From: Yoonia sp. G8-12
GTDB lineage: Bacteria > Pseudomonadota > Alphaproteobacteria > Rhodobacterales > Rhodobacteraceae
Length of the DNA stretch: 64,000 bases
Assembly (NCBI RefSeq): GCF_038443675.1
Contig: NZ_CP151762.1
Span: 1,798,001 to 1,862,000, forward strand
Reading direction: 5' to 3'
Of the stretch, positions 8,706 to 17,315 are shown piece by piece (within the stretch, counting starts at the first letter, position 1; every line of letters begins with the position of its first letter). The translations under genes were made by a program, and so were the position numbers. Under the pieces are notes generated by a model that was given only the letters and a program-made list of their open reading frames with translations, made no database searches and was not told the DNA's origin.

Positions 8706-10290
8706 AGGATTTCGCCGCCCTTTTCACCCGCATCGACGAAAGCACCAAGACCAGCGTCAAGACCGCAGCCCTTGCCGATTATTTTCAAACTGCTACCCCC
8801 GAGGACCGGCTTTGGACCATCGCGCTTTTCACTGGCCGCCGCCCCAAACGCACGATCACAGCCACCCGCCTGCGGGAATGGGCGGCAGAGGTCGCGGGTC
8901 TGCCCGACTGGTTGTTCGAGGAAAGCTACAGCATTGTGGGGGATCTTGCCGAAACCATCGCACTGGTACTGCCGCCCGCCACGGCCAGTCAGGACCACGG
9001 TCTGACCCATTGGATCAGCTACATCAAAACGCTCAGCGCTTTAGAGGAAGACGACCGCAAAGCTGGCATCTTGGACGCATGGAACAGCCTGCCCAACACC
9101 GAACGGTTCCTTTTCACCAAACTGCTGACAGGTGGCTTTCGTATCGGGGTCAGCGCGAAACTGATCACCCGCGCGCTCGCGCAGGCGACAGGGCAACCCG
9201 AGCCGCAATTGACCCATAAACTGATGGGCAACTGGACACCTGACACCACAACATGGGAGGCCCTGATCGAGGCGGATGATCCAACCGCCGACCTTTCACG
9301 TCCGTATCCGTTCTACCTTGCCTATCAGCTGGACAGTTTCGACGATCTGGGCGCACCCGCCGATTGGAACGCCGAACGCAAATGGGACGGTATCCGCGGC
9401 CAGCTGATTATCCGCAGCGGCGAACATCATCTGTGGTCGCGCGGCGAAGACCTGATGACCGACCGTTTTCCCGAACTCGCCCAACTGCGCGACTACCTGC
9501 CCGACGGGACCGTGATCGACGGCGAGGTGCTGGCGTTTGCAAACGAAAAACCCCTGTCCTTCAATGCCCTGCAAAAGCGGATCGGGCGTAAAACGGTGCC
9601 CAAAAAACTGCTGACAGAGGCCCCTGTAATCCTGATGGCGTATGACCTGCTGGAACATAAGGGCGCAGACATTCGCGACCTTCCCCTCAAGGACCGCCGC
9701 CAAACGCTGCAATCGCTTTTGGCAGAGGCCCCCGATACCGCCCCCTGCGGCTCTCGGCCTCAATCCCATTCCAAACATGGGACGATCTGAGCACTGCCCG
9801 CGACGAATCCCGCGCACTGAACGCCGAAGGTCTGATGCTCAAACGCCTCGATAGCCCTTATCTAGCAGGGCGCAAACGCGGCGATTGGTGGAAATGGAAG
9901 ATTGATCCGCTCACGATCGACGCGGTGATGATCTATGCCCAAGCGGGCCATGGCCGGCGCGCAAACCTTTTTACCGACTACACATTCGCCGTGCGTAACG
10001 GCAATGATCTGGTGCCCTTCACAAAGGCCTATTCAGGCCTGACCGACAAAGAATTCCGCGAAATCACGGCGTGGGTGCGCAAAAACACGCTGCAACGCTT
10101 CGGCCCTGTGCGGCAGGTCCCGCCCGAGCACGTCTTTGAGATCGCATTTGAAGGTATCCAAGCCAGCCCGCGCCATAAATCCGGCGTCGCTTTGCGCTTT
10201 CCCCGCACGCTGCGCTGGCGGCGGGATAAACCGGTGGATGAGGCCAATACGCTCGATGATCTCAAAGAGATGTTGGCCACCTACGGCTGA
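8702..10290 (+). pseudogene. ATP-dependent DNA ligase, interrupted by a -1 frameshift
   Basis: The N-terminal part (8702 to about 9745) has the ligase DNA-binding domain and the adenylation motif KWDGIRGQ with Lys227. The C-terminal OB-fold part (NAEGLMLKRLDSPYLAGRKRG onward) is in the -1 frame and runs to 10290. Adding one C to the five-C run at 9741-9745 joins them into a continuous protein of about 530 residues, the normal family length. As written, translation stops at 9788-9790 and loses the OB-fold needed for nick sealing. Either the gene is broken or one base is missing from the sequence; the conserved rest favours the latter. It is coupled to the upstream exonuclease gene. Confidence 0.85.
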
Positions 10291-10354
10291 TGCCCTTTTC
10301 ACTGTTTCGAACAGTCCCTATGTATTGCCTAACACGTAAAAATGAGGTTCCCGC

Positions 10355-12172
10355 ATGCAATTCCCCCAGCCCGTCTTTGATGCCAACACCAGCGGTGGAA
10401 AGGACCTTGGCAAGCTGCCCGAATGGGACCTGAGCGATCTTTACCCCGCCACCGACAGCCCCGAATTGGCGCGCGATATGGCATGGCTGGAAAAGGAATG
10501 TGCGGATTTTGCTGCCAGCTATGAAGGCAAGCTGGCGACATTGGACGCGGATGGGCTCTTGGAAGCAGTTCAGCGCTATGAACAGATCGACGTGATCGCA
10601 GGGCGCATCATGTCCTTTGCGGGACTGCGCTATTATCAATGCACCACCGACAGCGACCGCGCCAAATTCATGTCTGACTGTCAGGACAAAATGACCACGG
10701 CAACAACGCCATTGGTATTCTACGGGCTGGAGTTCAACCGGCTCGATGATGATCATCTGGCGGATCTGCTCGGTGCCAACACTGATTTGGCGCGCTACAA
10801 ACCCGTCTTTGACCGCATGCGCGCGATGAAGCCGCATCAGTTATCCGATGAGCTGGAAAAATTCCTGCATGATCAATCCACCGTGGGGGCCGCGGCATGG
10901 AACCGGCTCTTTGATGAAACGATGGCCGCGCTGGAATTCAACGTCGATGGCGAGGTTCTGAGCCTTGAAGCCACGCTGAACCTGCTGACAGAACAGGATC
11001 GCGCCACGCGCGAAGCGGCGACCCACGCGCTGACAGCAGTATTCCGCGAGAACATCAAAATCTTCGCCCGTGTCCACAACACGCTGGCCAAAGAAAAAGA
11101 GATCGAAGACCGCTGGCGCAAAATGCCCACGCCACAAACAGGACGGCACCTTGCCAACCACGTCGAGGCCGAGGTGGTCGAGGCCCTGCGCAACGCCGTT
11201 GTCGCGGCCTACCCGCGCCTGTCGCATCGCTATTACGCCCTGAAAGCGAAATGGCTGGGACTGGACCGGATGCAGGTCTGGGACCGGAACGCACCCTTGC
11301 CGATGGAAAGCACCAAGATCGTGAACTGGGACGAAGCGACCGCGACCGTGATGGACGCCTACGCTGGGTTCGATCCCAAAATGGCCGAAATCGCCAAGCC
11401 GTTCTTTTCCGAAGGGTGGATCGACGCCGCCGTGAAACCGGGCAAAGCGCCGGGTGCATTCGCTCACCCGACGGTCACGCCGGTGCATCCTTATGTGATG
11501 CTGAACTACCTTGGAAAACCCCGCGATGTCATGACCTTGGCGCATGAATTGGGCCACGGCGTGCATCAGGTGCTGGCGGCAGAACAAGGCGAGTTGTTGT
11601 CCTCAACCCCGCTGACATTGGCAGAAACCGCGTCGGTCTTTGGCGAAATGCTGACCTTCCAGAAATTGCTGGACGGGGCGAAAACCAAGGAAGAGCGCAA
11701 GATCCTGCTGGCAGGCAAGGTCGAGGACATGATCAACACGGTCGTGCGCCAGATTGCGTTCTATGATTTCGAATGCAAACTCCACGCCGCCCGCGCCGAG
11801 GGAGAATTAACGCCCGACGATATCAATGCACTCTGGATGTCGGTGCAGGCCGAAAGCCTTGGACCGGTGTTCGACTTCGCCGACGGATACGAGACTTTCT
11901 GGGCCTATATCCCGCACTTCGTCCATTCGCCGTTTTACGTCTATGCCTATGCGTTCGGCGACGGCTTGGTGAACGCACTCTACGCGGTCTACGCCGAGGG
12001 CGATCCCGATTTCCGCGAAAAGTACTTCGACATGCTGCGCGCAGGCGGCTCCAAGCACCATAAGGAATTGCTGGCACCGTTCGGGCTTGATGCCTCTGAT
12101 CCCAAGTTCTGGGACAAGGGCCTGTCAATGATCGAAGGCTTTATTGACGAGCTGGAAGCCTTAGAGGATTAG
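10355..12172 (+). CDS. pepF: M3 family oligoendopeptidase F
   Basis: The 605-residue zinc metallopeptidase has the thermolysin-like motif HELGH at residues 397-401 (LAHELGHGVHQ) and a downstream glutamate in ETASVFGEM. PepF/PepB enzymes cut short oligopeptides in the cytosol during peptide turnover. The length is typical and there is no signal peptide. A GAGG ribosome-binding site lies ahead of the ATG. It appears to be a single-gene unit followed by a strong hairpin. Confidence 0.92.
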   Translation: MQFPQPVFDANTSGGKDLGKLPEWDLSDLYPATDSPELARDMAWLEKECADFAASYEGKLATLDADGLLEAVQRYEQIDVIAGRIMSFAGLRYYQCTTDSDRAKFMSDCQDKMTTATTPLVFYGLEFNRLDDDHLADLLGANTDLARYKPVFDRMRAMKPHQLSDELEKFLHDQSTVGAAAWNRLFDETMAALEFNVDGEVLSLEATLNLLTEQDRATREAATHALTAVFRENIKIFARVHNTLAKEKEIEDRWRKMPTPQTGRHLANHVEAEVVEALRNAVVAAYPRLSHRYYALKAKWLGLDRMQVWDRNAPLPMESTKIVNWDEATATVMDAYAGFDPKMAEIAKPFFSEGWIDAAVKPGKAPGAFAHPTVTPVHPYVMLNYLGKPRDVMTLAHELGHGVHQVLAAEQGELLSSTPLTLAETASVFGEMLTFQKLLDGAKTKEERKILLAGKVEDMINTVVRQIAFYDFECKLHAARAEGELTPDDINALWMSVQAESLGPVFDFADGYETFWAYIPHFVHSPFYVYAYAFGDGLVNALYAVYAEGDPDFREKYFDMLRAGGSKHHKELLAPFGLDASDPKFWDKGLSMIEGFIDELEALED

Positions 12173-12178
12173 AACCAA

Positions 12179-12207
12179 CGCAGTCCCGGACTTGATCCGG
12201 GACTGCG
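12179..12207. terminator. perfect 12-bp hairpin after pepF
   Basis: CGCAGTCCCGGA (12179-12190) and its exact complement (12196-12207) flank a five-base loop, CTTGA. It lies between the convergent pepF and DUF4389 genes. There is no T run on either side, so it may be an mRNA-stabilising or Rho-assisted end. It may also be a copy of a dispersed palindrome. Confidence 0.55.
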
Positions 12208-12216
12208 CTGCGCCCA

Positions 12217-12507
12217 CTAATCTAACTCGGTCCACGGCCAAGGCTTCACTTCGCTCGCTGCCATCTGATAGCGCGCGGCCTTGGCCATCCACACCCCCAT
12301 CGTGGTGCCCATCTCGGCCAACTGCTCATTGGGCTGGCGGTTGTTGAAGACCATGATCAGGAACTGCACGACAGTCATGATCCCCAGCAAGCTGCTCGCC
12401 ATGCTCATCAGCACAGCGATGATCACCATATGCAGCAAACGCACCCAGATGTTTTCATAGTCGTCCACATTCAGGTCCGAACGGTCATCATCATTGGGCA
12501 TCGTCAA
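12217..12507 (-). CDS. DUF4389-like small inner-membrane protein
   Basis: The 96-residue protein has an acidic N-terminus (residues 4-18), one or two hydrophobic segments (about 26-55, VIIAVLMSMASSLLGIMTVVQFLIMVF), then the PNEQLAEMG motif that fits the DUF4389 family. The function is unknown. It lies 3 bases downstream of the oxidoreductase gene on the same strand and is probably co-transcribed with it. Confidence 0.75.
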   Translation of the reverse strand: MTMPNDDDRSDLNVDDYENIWVRLLHMVIIAVLMSMASSLLGIMTVVQFLIMVFNNRQPNEQLAEMGTTMGVWMAKAARYQMAASEVKPWPWTELD

Positions 12508-12510
12508 CTC

Positions 12511-13485
12511 CTATGCGCGCTGTCCACCAGCCGCGAAAACCATATCGATCATCTGCTGCGTTCCACGCGAAAATTCAAGCGGGCATGGATATGCCGCGCC
12601 AGTCTGGACTGCATTGCAGAAATTTTCCACCTGCAAGACATATTGGTTCACGCCGGGCCACCGCTCGGTCGTGACGGTCTGTCCTTCGGTTTCCAGTGTC
12701 AGGGTCGCCGCATCAAAGTCGTTCGCATTGAACGGACACGTCAGCTTCAGCACACCCTTATCCCCATGAAACGTGATCTCTTGGCGCGGGAACATGCGCA
12801 TCGACACGGTCGCGGTATAGGTGAAGTCCGCGAAATCTGCAGACACCTGCGCAAACACATCAACATCATTGTCCATACGCAGCTTGGCATAGGGGATCGC
12901 CACAGGCTCTTGCCCCGTTACAAAACGCGCGGATCCGAATGTATAAACCCCGATATCACGCAAACCGCCACCGCCCGCCTCGGGCTTGTTGCGGATGTTG
13001 TTGGCGTCATCGTTGAAAAAGCTGAAAGTGGCATCGACATGCACCAGCTTGCCAATCGCCCCACCTTGGACCAGTTCGCGGGTGCGGATGAATTGCGGAT
13101 GATGCACGATCATATAGGCCTCGGCCGCCAGCTTCCCCGACGCATCCCGCGCCGCGATCAGTTGGTCAAATTCATCGGCCTGCAGCGTCATCGGCTTTTC
13201 GCACAACACATGCTTGCCCGCCGCCAGCGCCTTGAGCGACCACTCCACATGCAGATGGTTCGGCAGCGGGATATAAACCGCATCAATCGCGGGATCCGCC
13301 AAAAGCGCGTCATAGCTGTCATGGACCCGAATACCCGGCGCAAAGGCTTCGAACCCTGCTGCCTTTTGCGGGCTTGATGTAGCCAGCGCCGCAAGCTCGG
13401 CCCCCTTCGCGGCATGGATCGCAGGCCCCATGTGTTTTCGGGCAAAATTCGCGGCACCCAGAATGCCCCAGCGGAGTGGTTTCAT
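12511..13485 (-). CDS. Gfo/Idh/MocA-family NAD(P)-dependent oxidoreductase
   Basis: The 324-residue protein has an N-terminal Rossmann fold (RWGILGAANFARKHM at 4-18), the conserved CEKPMTL motif near residue 95 (substrate-site lysine) and a C-terminal alpha/beta domain. Such enzymes oxidise or reduce sugars, inositols or related hydroxy compounds. Neighbours give no hint about the substrate. The start ATG at 13485 is preceded by GGACAACATC. Confidence 0.85.
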   Translation of the reverse strand: MKPLRWGILGAANFARKHMGPAIHAAKGAELAALATSSPQKAAGFEAFAPGIRVHDSYDALLADPAIDAVYIPLPNHLHVEWSLKALAAGKHVLCEKPMTLQADEFDQLIAARDASGKLAAEAYMIVHHPQFIRTRELVQGGAIGKLVHVDATFSFFNDDANNIRNKPEAGGGGLRDIGVYTFGSARFVTGQEPVAIPYAKLRMDNDVDVFAQVSADFADFTYTATVSMRMFPRQEITFHGDKGVLKLTCPFNANDFDAATLTLETEGQTVTTERWPGVNQYVLQVENFCNAVQTGAAYPCPLEFSRGTQQMIDMVFAAGGQRA

Positions 13486-13552
13486 GATGTTGTCCTTCTT
13501 TGGTGCGATGTTAGCGCCACCAAAGGCAAAAAGGAAACACCCCGCGGAAACG

Positions 13553-13583
13553 AAAAATCCCCGCCAGCGGCGCTGACGGGGAT
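13553..13583 (-). terminator. Rho-independent terminator of rpoH
   Basis: On the minus strand, a 13-base arm (13583-13571) pairs with 13569-13557, with one G-U pair, and is followed by five T residues. It lies 25 bases past the rpoH stop codon. Confidence 0.85.
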
Positions 13584-13607
13584 CGGATGTTTTGTATGGG
13601 CGAAACT

Positions 13608-14504
13608 TTAAGCGTCCGCCAACATGCCCTTCTGGCGCGCCAGTTCCTGCATTTTTGATTGCAGTTTTTCAAAAGCGCGCACCTCGATCTGGCGGATACG
13701 TTCGCGGCTGACGTCGTACTGGCCGCTCAGATCTTCCAGCGTCACCGTTTCTTCGGACAGACGACGCTGCATCAGGATGTCCTTTTCGCGGTCATTCAGC
13801 ACAGACATCGCATCGGCCAAAAGCTCCCGTCGGGCAACAAGTTCGTCACTCGCCTCATAATCGGCGGCGGTATTCGCGCTTTCGTCCTCAAGCCAGTCCT
13901 GCCATTGGGCCGCACCTTCGCCATCAGCACTGACCGTCGCGTTCAGTGATGCATCCCCGCCTGACAAACGGCGGTTCATGGAAATCACTTCATCTTCGGT
14001 CACACCAAGGTCCGTCGCGATGCGCTGCACGTTTTCAGGGCGCAAATCACCGTCTTCCAACGCACCAATGCGGTTCTTTGCCTTACGCAGATTGAAGAAC
14101 AGTTTTTTCTGTGCCGACGTCGTGCCCAGCTTCACCAAGGACCATGACCGCAGGATATATTCCTGGATCGAGGCGCGGATCCACCACATGGCATAGGTCG
14201 CCAAACGGAACCCCTTTTCAGGGTCAAAGCGTTTGACCGCCTGCATCAATCCGACATTGGCCTCTGAAATCACCTCGGCCTGCGGCAAGCCATAGCCGCG
14301 GTATCCCATGGCGATTTTTGCGGCCAGTCGTAGGTGCGATGTCACCATCTTATGCGCAGCTTCCGTATCCTCATGATCGACCCAACGCTTGGCGAGCATG
14401 TATTCTTCTTCGGGCTCCAGCATGGGAAACTTGCGGATTTCCTGCATGTAGCGGTTCAGGCCACCCTCCGGGGTTGGCGCTGGTAGATTCTTGTAGTTAC
14501 TCAC
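13608..14504 (-). CDS. rpoH: RNA polymerase heat-shock sigma factor RpoH (sigma-32)
   Basis: The 298-residue group 3 sigma factor has the RpoH box QKKLFFNLRKAKN near 131-143 between regions 2 and 3. Region 2 (NVGLMQAVKRFDPEKGFRLATYAMWWIRASIQEYI) binds the -10 element, and region 4 (VTLEDLSGQYDVSRERIRQIEVRAFEKL) binds the -35. The start codon is GTG at 14504, 12 bases after an AGGAGGG ribosome-binding site. Many Rhodobacterales carry two RpoH paralogues; which one this is cannot be told here. It has a sigma-32-like promoter upstream (14541-14580). Confidence 0.94.
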   Translation of the reverse strand: MSNYKNLPAPTPEGGLNRYMQEIRKFPMLEPEEEYMLAKRWVDHEDTEAAHKMVTSHLRLAAKIAMGYRGYGLPQAEVISEANVGLMQAVKRFDPEKGFRLATYAMWWIRASIQEYILRSWSLVKLGTTSAQKKLFFNLRKAKNRIGALEDGDLRPENVQRIATDLGVTEDEVISMNRRLSGGDASLNATVSADGEGAAQWQDWLEDESANTAADYEASDELVARRELLADAMSVLNDREKDILMQRRLSEETVTLEDLSGQYDVSRERIRQIEVRAFEKLQSKMQELARQKGMLADA

Positions 14505-14540
14505 TGTATCTGCCCTCCTATGTATAAAGGCTTAACATGG

Positions 14541-14580
14541 ATATGGTAGCGCTGACATTTGGTTTCAAGAGCGACCATAT
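14541..14580 (-). promoter_or_regulatory. sigma-32-like promoter inside a dyad, upstream of rpoH
   Basis: On the minus strand, CTTGAAA (14569-14563) and CCATAT (14546-14541) are separated by 16 bases. This is close to the heat-shock consensus CTTGAAA-N13/15-CCCATNT and lies 37 bases upstream of the rpoH GTG. The same stretch is framed by ATATGGT (14541-14547) and ACCATAT (14574-14580), with CGCT/AGCG extending the arms, so an operator may overlap the promoter. Autoregulation is an inference. Confidence 0.5.
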
Positions 14581-14666
14581 CCGATTCCGTTAAAAAGAAT
14601 ATGAACTAACCAGTTTAGATAAGCGACCCAGTTTGACGTGCGCTCACGCACATGGGATCAAATATT

Positions 14667-15701
14667 TCAGCCCTGACCACCAAGAACGCGCAAAAGATCG
14701 CGCATATCTTGGGGAATATCTGCTTCAAATTGCAGAAATTCGCCTGAAACCGGATGCATAAACCCCAAGGTCGCTGCATGAAGCGCCTGACGCGGAAACG
14801 CCGCAACCGCAGCAACGCCGGCCTCACCAATCGCTTTGGGCGATAACTTGCGCCGCCCGCCATAGACCGGATCACCGATCAACGCATGACCGCAATGGGC
14901 CATATGCACCCTGATTTGATGGGTCCGGCCAGTTTCCAACCAACACTCGATCAGCGCGGCACAGGGTGGTGCGCCAAGAGGTTCCAAGATCCGCGAGCGC
15001 GTCACAGCATGACGGCCGGCGCTGAACGACACAGCCTGCCTTTGACGGTCCGTGCGGTGTCGGCCTAGAAATGTCTGGATCTTCAAAATATTGCCCGGTT
15101 CAAAGGACGTTCCTTTGATGCCGCGCAAACGCGGATCGTTTTGATCCGGCAGTCCGTAACAGATGGCCAGATAACGGCGTTCCACCGTATGCGCCGCGAA
15201 TTGATCCGCCAGATGATGATGCGCGCGGTCGGTTTTCGCGGCAACCAGCAGACCCGTCGTCTCTTTGTCAATCCGGTGTACGATGCCGGGTCGCTTCATA
15301 CCGCCCACACCCGACAGGGTTTCACCGCAATGGTAGATCAAGGCGTTGACCAATGTGCCACTTGGGGTCCCCGGGGCCGGATGCACCACCATGCCGCTGG
15401 GTTTATTCACGACAATCAGATCTTCGTCTTCAAAGACGACATCCAACGCAATGTCTTCTCCGCCAATATGGCTTTCTTCCGCAACGGCAACCGTAACGGT
15501 CACAACCGCACCCTCACCAATTCTGTGGCGCGGGTCTGTGACGACAGCCCCGTCAACCGTCACAGCGCCATCATTGATCAATTTCGCAAGCCGCGACCGG
15601 CTCAGCGATGCATCATCCGGCACATCACGCCCGAGGGCTTTGTCCAAACGCGGTGGCGGGTCTGCGTTTATAACAAACTGAACAATATCAGACACGCGCA
15701 T
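14667..15701 (-). CDS. RluA/RluD-family 23S rRNA pseudouridine synthase
   Basis: The 344-residue enzyme has an N-terminal S4 RNA-binding domain (RLDKAL...SRSRLAKLINDGAVTVDG, about 18-52) and the catalytic motif HRIDKETTG with Asp145. RluD-type enzymes isomerise uridines in helix 69 of 23S rRNA. The length fits RluD. The GRTHQIRVH motif near 260-268 is also diagnostic. The start at 15701 is the first ATG after a dispersed GGGCAAGATGATG element. Confidence 0.88.
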   Translation of the reverse strand: MRVSDIVQFVINADPPPRLDKALGRDVPDDASLSRSRLAKLINDGAVTVDGAVVTDPRHRIGEGAVVTVTVAVAEESHIGGEDIALDVVFEDEDLIVVNKPSGMVVHPAPGTPSGTLVNALIYHCGETLSGVGGMKRPGIVHRIDKETTGLLVAAKTDRAHHHLADQFAAHTVERRYLAICYGLPDQNDPRLRGIKGTSFEPGNILKIQTFLGRHRTDRQRQAVSFSAGRHAVTRSRILEPLGAPPCAALIECWLETGRTHQIRVHMAHCGHALIGDPVYGGRRKLSPKAIGEAGVAAVAAFPRQALHAATLGFMHPVSGEFLQFEADIPQDMRDLLRVLGGQG

Positions 15702-15705
15702 GCTC

Positions 15706-15742
15706 CATCATCTTGCCCTAAAAACTCCCGCCGGAGGCTCCG
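15706..15742 (-). repeat. dispersed intergenic element (copy ahead of the rluA/rluD-type gene)
   Basis: The minus strand reads a GCCTCCGGCGGGAG core, a T run, then AGGGCAAGATGATG directly before the synthase start codon. Related copies occur at 703-730 and 31211-31230 (core only), 34961-34990 and 43481-43510 (T run plus GGCAAGATGAT). Confidence 0.55.
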
Positions 15743-15774
15743 ACGGCAACAACATATATAAAGCTAAGGGGAAG

Positions 15775-15851
15775 TGGTACCGCCTCCCCGGCTTGAACGG
15801 GGGACCCCTGGTTCCACAAACCAGTGCTCTAACCAACTGAGCTAAGGCGGC
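15775..15851 (-). tRNA. tRNA-His (anticodon GTG), lacking an encoded G-1
   Basis: The minus strand folds into a full cloverleaf. The acceptor is GCCGCCT/AGGCGGT and the D stem is GCTC/GAGC. The anticodon stem CTGGT/ACCAG carries the loop TTGTGGA (anticodon GTG). The T stem CCCCG/CGGGG carries the loop TTCAAGC. The CCA end is encoded. The first acceptor pair is G1-U72 and the discriminator is A73, and the base before G1 is T, not G. The usual G-1:C73 histidine identity pair is therefore absent, as known for a subset of Alphaproteobacteria. Confidence 0.95.
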
Positions 15852-15989
15852 AACAGGGGTGATTTAGCGGGATGGGATCACGATTGCAAGTGCCTATGCG
15901 CGGAAACTATCGGGGCCGAAAGCGCCATCCCCTTGCCAATGCGGCATGCTGCGCTGTAGGACCAAAGCCAGCAATTCTAGGGGACAACC

Positions 15990-16181
15990 ATGGGTATCAA
16001 CAACGAGCGCGACATCGAGGCAAACATGCAAATCGGACCAACCGATCTGGGCATGGTGCGGATATTCATCGAAGCCGATGGTGTCGAAATTCCAATGGAT
16101 TTCGAGCCTGAAGAGGCCGACGAGATCGCAGAAGAGATCAAAGCCGCCGCACTGGCTGCGCGGGCCGTCAAAAAGCGGTAA
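15990..16181 (+). CDS. small acidic conserved protein (DUF6324-like)
   Basis: The 63-residue acidic protein (MGINNERDIEANMQIGP N-terminus, then VRIFIEADGVEIPMDF and an E/A-rich helix) looks like a small conserved Rhodobacterales family, DUF6324 as far as I recognise it. AGGGGA lies just upstream of the ATG. The function is unknown. Its 3' end overlaps the convergent mmcB gene by 14 bases. Confidence 0.7.
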   Translation: MGINNERDIEANMQIGPTDLGMVRIFIEADGVEIPMDFEPEEADEIAEEIKAAALAARAVKKR

Positions 16182-16626
16182 CAAACCCCGGATCACGCGC
16201 CGCCTGTGCCCGGACCGCTGCATGGCGCGCGAATCGCTGCATCATCACCTTGCGTCGGGCGGGGGACAATTTCGTTTCCGGCCCCATACGAATGATCTCG
16301 CCGTCATAGGCATCAGCCAGAATCAGGCCCGTTTCTTCCGGCAAAAGCTCGGTCGGGAAATCGCTATCGACAGCCCAGAAAAAACGGTCGCACCATTCCA
16401 GATAGCCCTGCCATTTGCTGTCTGATTGAAAATCAGCGCGGCTGGACTTGCATTCGATGATCCAGATCTCGCCCTTTGGGCCCAACGCCATGACATCGAC
16501 ACGCAGGCCGGATGTGGGGACCAACTCTTCGACACTAACAAAATCATGGCTGCGCAAAGCGCGGCTGACACCCCGCGCCAAAAGCTGACCGGGCATCAGG
16601 CTGGGGCTGAAGGACACGTCTGACAT
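16168..16626 (-). CDS. mmcB: MmcB-family DNA repair protein
   Basis: The 152-residue protein has a PD-(D/E)XK nuclease-like core: VEELVPTSGLRVDVMALG followed by IWIIECKSSRADFQSD, where the D...ECK residues are the expected catalytic set. It matches MmcB, an SOS-linked protein of Alphaproteobacteria involved in mitomycin C resistance. The ATG at 16626 gives the MSDVSFSPSLMPGQ N-terminus; the frame extends 19 codons further upstream but without family-like residues. Confidence 0.8.
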   Translation of the reverse strand: MSDVSFSPSLMPGQLLARGVSRALRSHDFVSVEELVPTSGLRVDVMALGPKGEIWIIECKSSRADFQSDSKWQGYLEWCDRFFWAVDSDFPTELLPEETGLILADAYDGEIIRMGPETKLSPARRKVMMQRFARHAAVRAQAARDPGFVTAF

Positions 16627-16945
16627 GACCAGCACCCTGAACAATAGGTGAACATAACTCAAGCTAAAATCGCAAACACGCAACGCGACTCAATGCTGCG
16701 AATGAGCGGGTTCACGCAACGAAACAATACCAAATCAGGGGGCGCATTGATCAGGGGCTACAAATATAATTGCTTATAATCATATACTTATGCGCCTTTT
16801 GCCATTTTCAATTAAATGACACGCGACACATTTCTGACCAAAACCAGACACATTGAGCGCAATCAACGGCGCAAAAGCCTTGTCGCTGTCACGTTTTGGG
16901 CAGCTTTCCTACGTAAAAGTTAAGGCAACTAGTAGGAGCGTAACA
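16627..16945. other. 319-base intergenic region between mmcB and the 48-residue ORF
   Basis: This is a divergent promoter region. It includes an AT-rich patch near 16758-16820 (ATATAATTGCTTATAATC) that could hold a -10-like TATAAT. No convincing gene is seen. A frame open from 16853 only extends the small ORF upstream without a ribosome-binding site. Confidence 0.4.
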
Positions 16946-17092
16946 ATGTCACTGTTTGCTAACATCACCTTCTTCGAAGTCTCGATGGCCCTCGTGTTTA
17001 TCGGTATCGCAGAACGGCTGCTGCTGGGCTACGCCCCCGCAGAAATGGTCGGCGCCAAAGGTTGGCTGATCCGCGGCGACATCGAAGAATAA
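16946..17092 (+). CDS. 48-residue single-pass membrane protein, unknown function
   Basis: ATG at 16946 follows a TAGGAG ribosome-binding site 9 bases upstream, which supports real translation. The protein has one hydrophobic helix (about residues 7-30, ITFFEVSMALVFIGIAERLL) and a short polar tail ending GDIEE. No family was recognised. It sits directly upstream of a structured RNA candidate. It could be a small accessory subunit of a membrane complex, but nothing here shows which one. Confidence 0.6.
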   Translation: MSLFANITFFEVSMALVFIGIAERLLLGYAPAEMVGAKGWLIRGDIEE

Positions 17093-17139
17093 CAGCACAA
17101 CAGGGCTTGCCCTTCACCACCCGGCCACCTACCTGTTGG

Positions 17140-17305
17140 ACGACGGGTTCTGTGCTTCTCGTATACCATAGGTACAAATCCAGTGGCCTTAAGCAAATCC
17201 GAGGGAGCTGGCTCTGTTCTGACCCTGGTCTGATTACCTGGCGCCCACCTGTATATACAGGTCCTCGGGATTAGTTACCTCTACGGTTGTCATGGTCCCC
17301 GTCAC
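17140..17305. ncRNA. candidate structured RNA with a rod-like nested fold (6S-like architecture)
   Basis: Nested complementary segments form one long interrupted hairpin: GACGGG 17142-17147 with CCCGTC 17298-17303; ACCATAGGTA 17165-17174 with TACCTCTACGGT 17276-17287; AATCCGAGG 17196-17204 with CCTCGGGATT 17263-17272. Inside these lies the perfect palindrome ACCTGTATATACAGGT at 17247-17262. No open frame explains it. The single-rod shape with internal bubbles recalls 6S RNA, but I cannot confirm the family. The strand is uncertain because the fold is nearly symmetric. Confidence 0.4.
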
Positions 17306-17315
17306 TTTCGCTCCG

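Noticed and set aside
9741..9790. Programmed -1 ribosomal frameshift in the DNA ligase gene
   Set aside because: The C run lacks the usual X-XXY-YYZ slippery pattern and no downstream pseudoknot is evident; four other genes share the same homopolymer defect, pointing to a sequence-level cause.
17247..17262. ACCTGTATATACAGGT as a LexA or other repressor box
   Set aside because: Spacing between CTGT and ACAG is 4, not the 8 of the E. coli LexA box, and alphaproteobacterial LexA prefers GTTC direct repeats; the palindrome fits better as part of the RNA fold.
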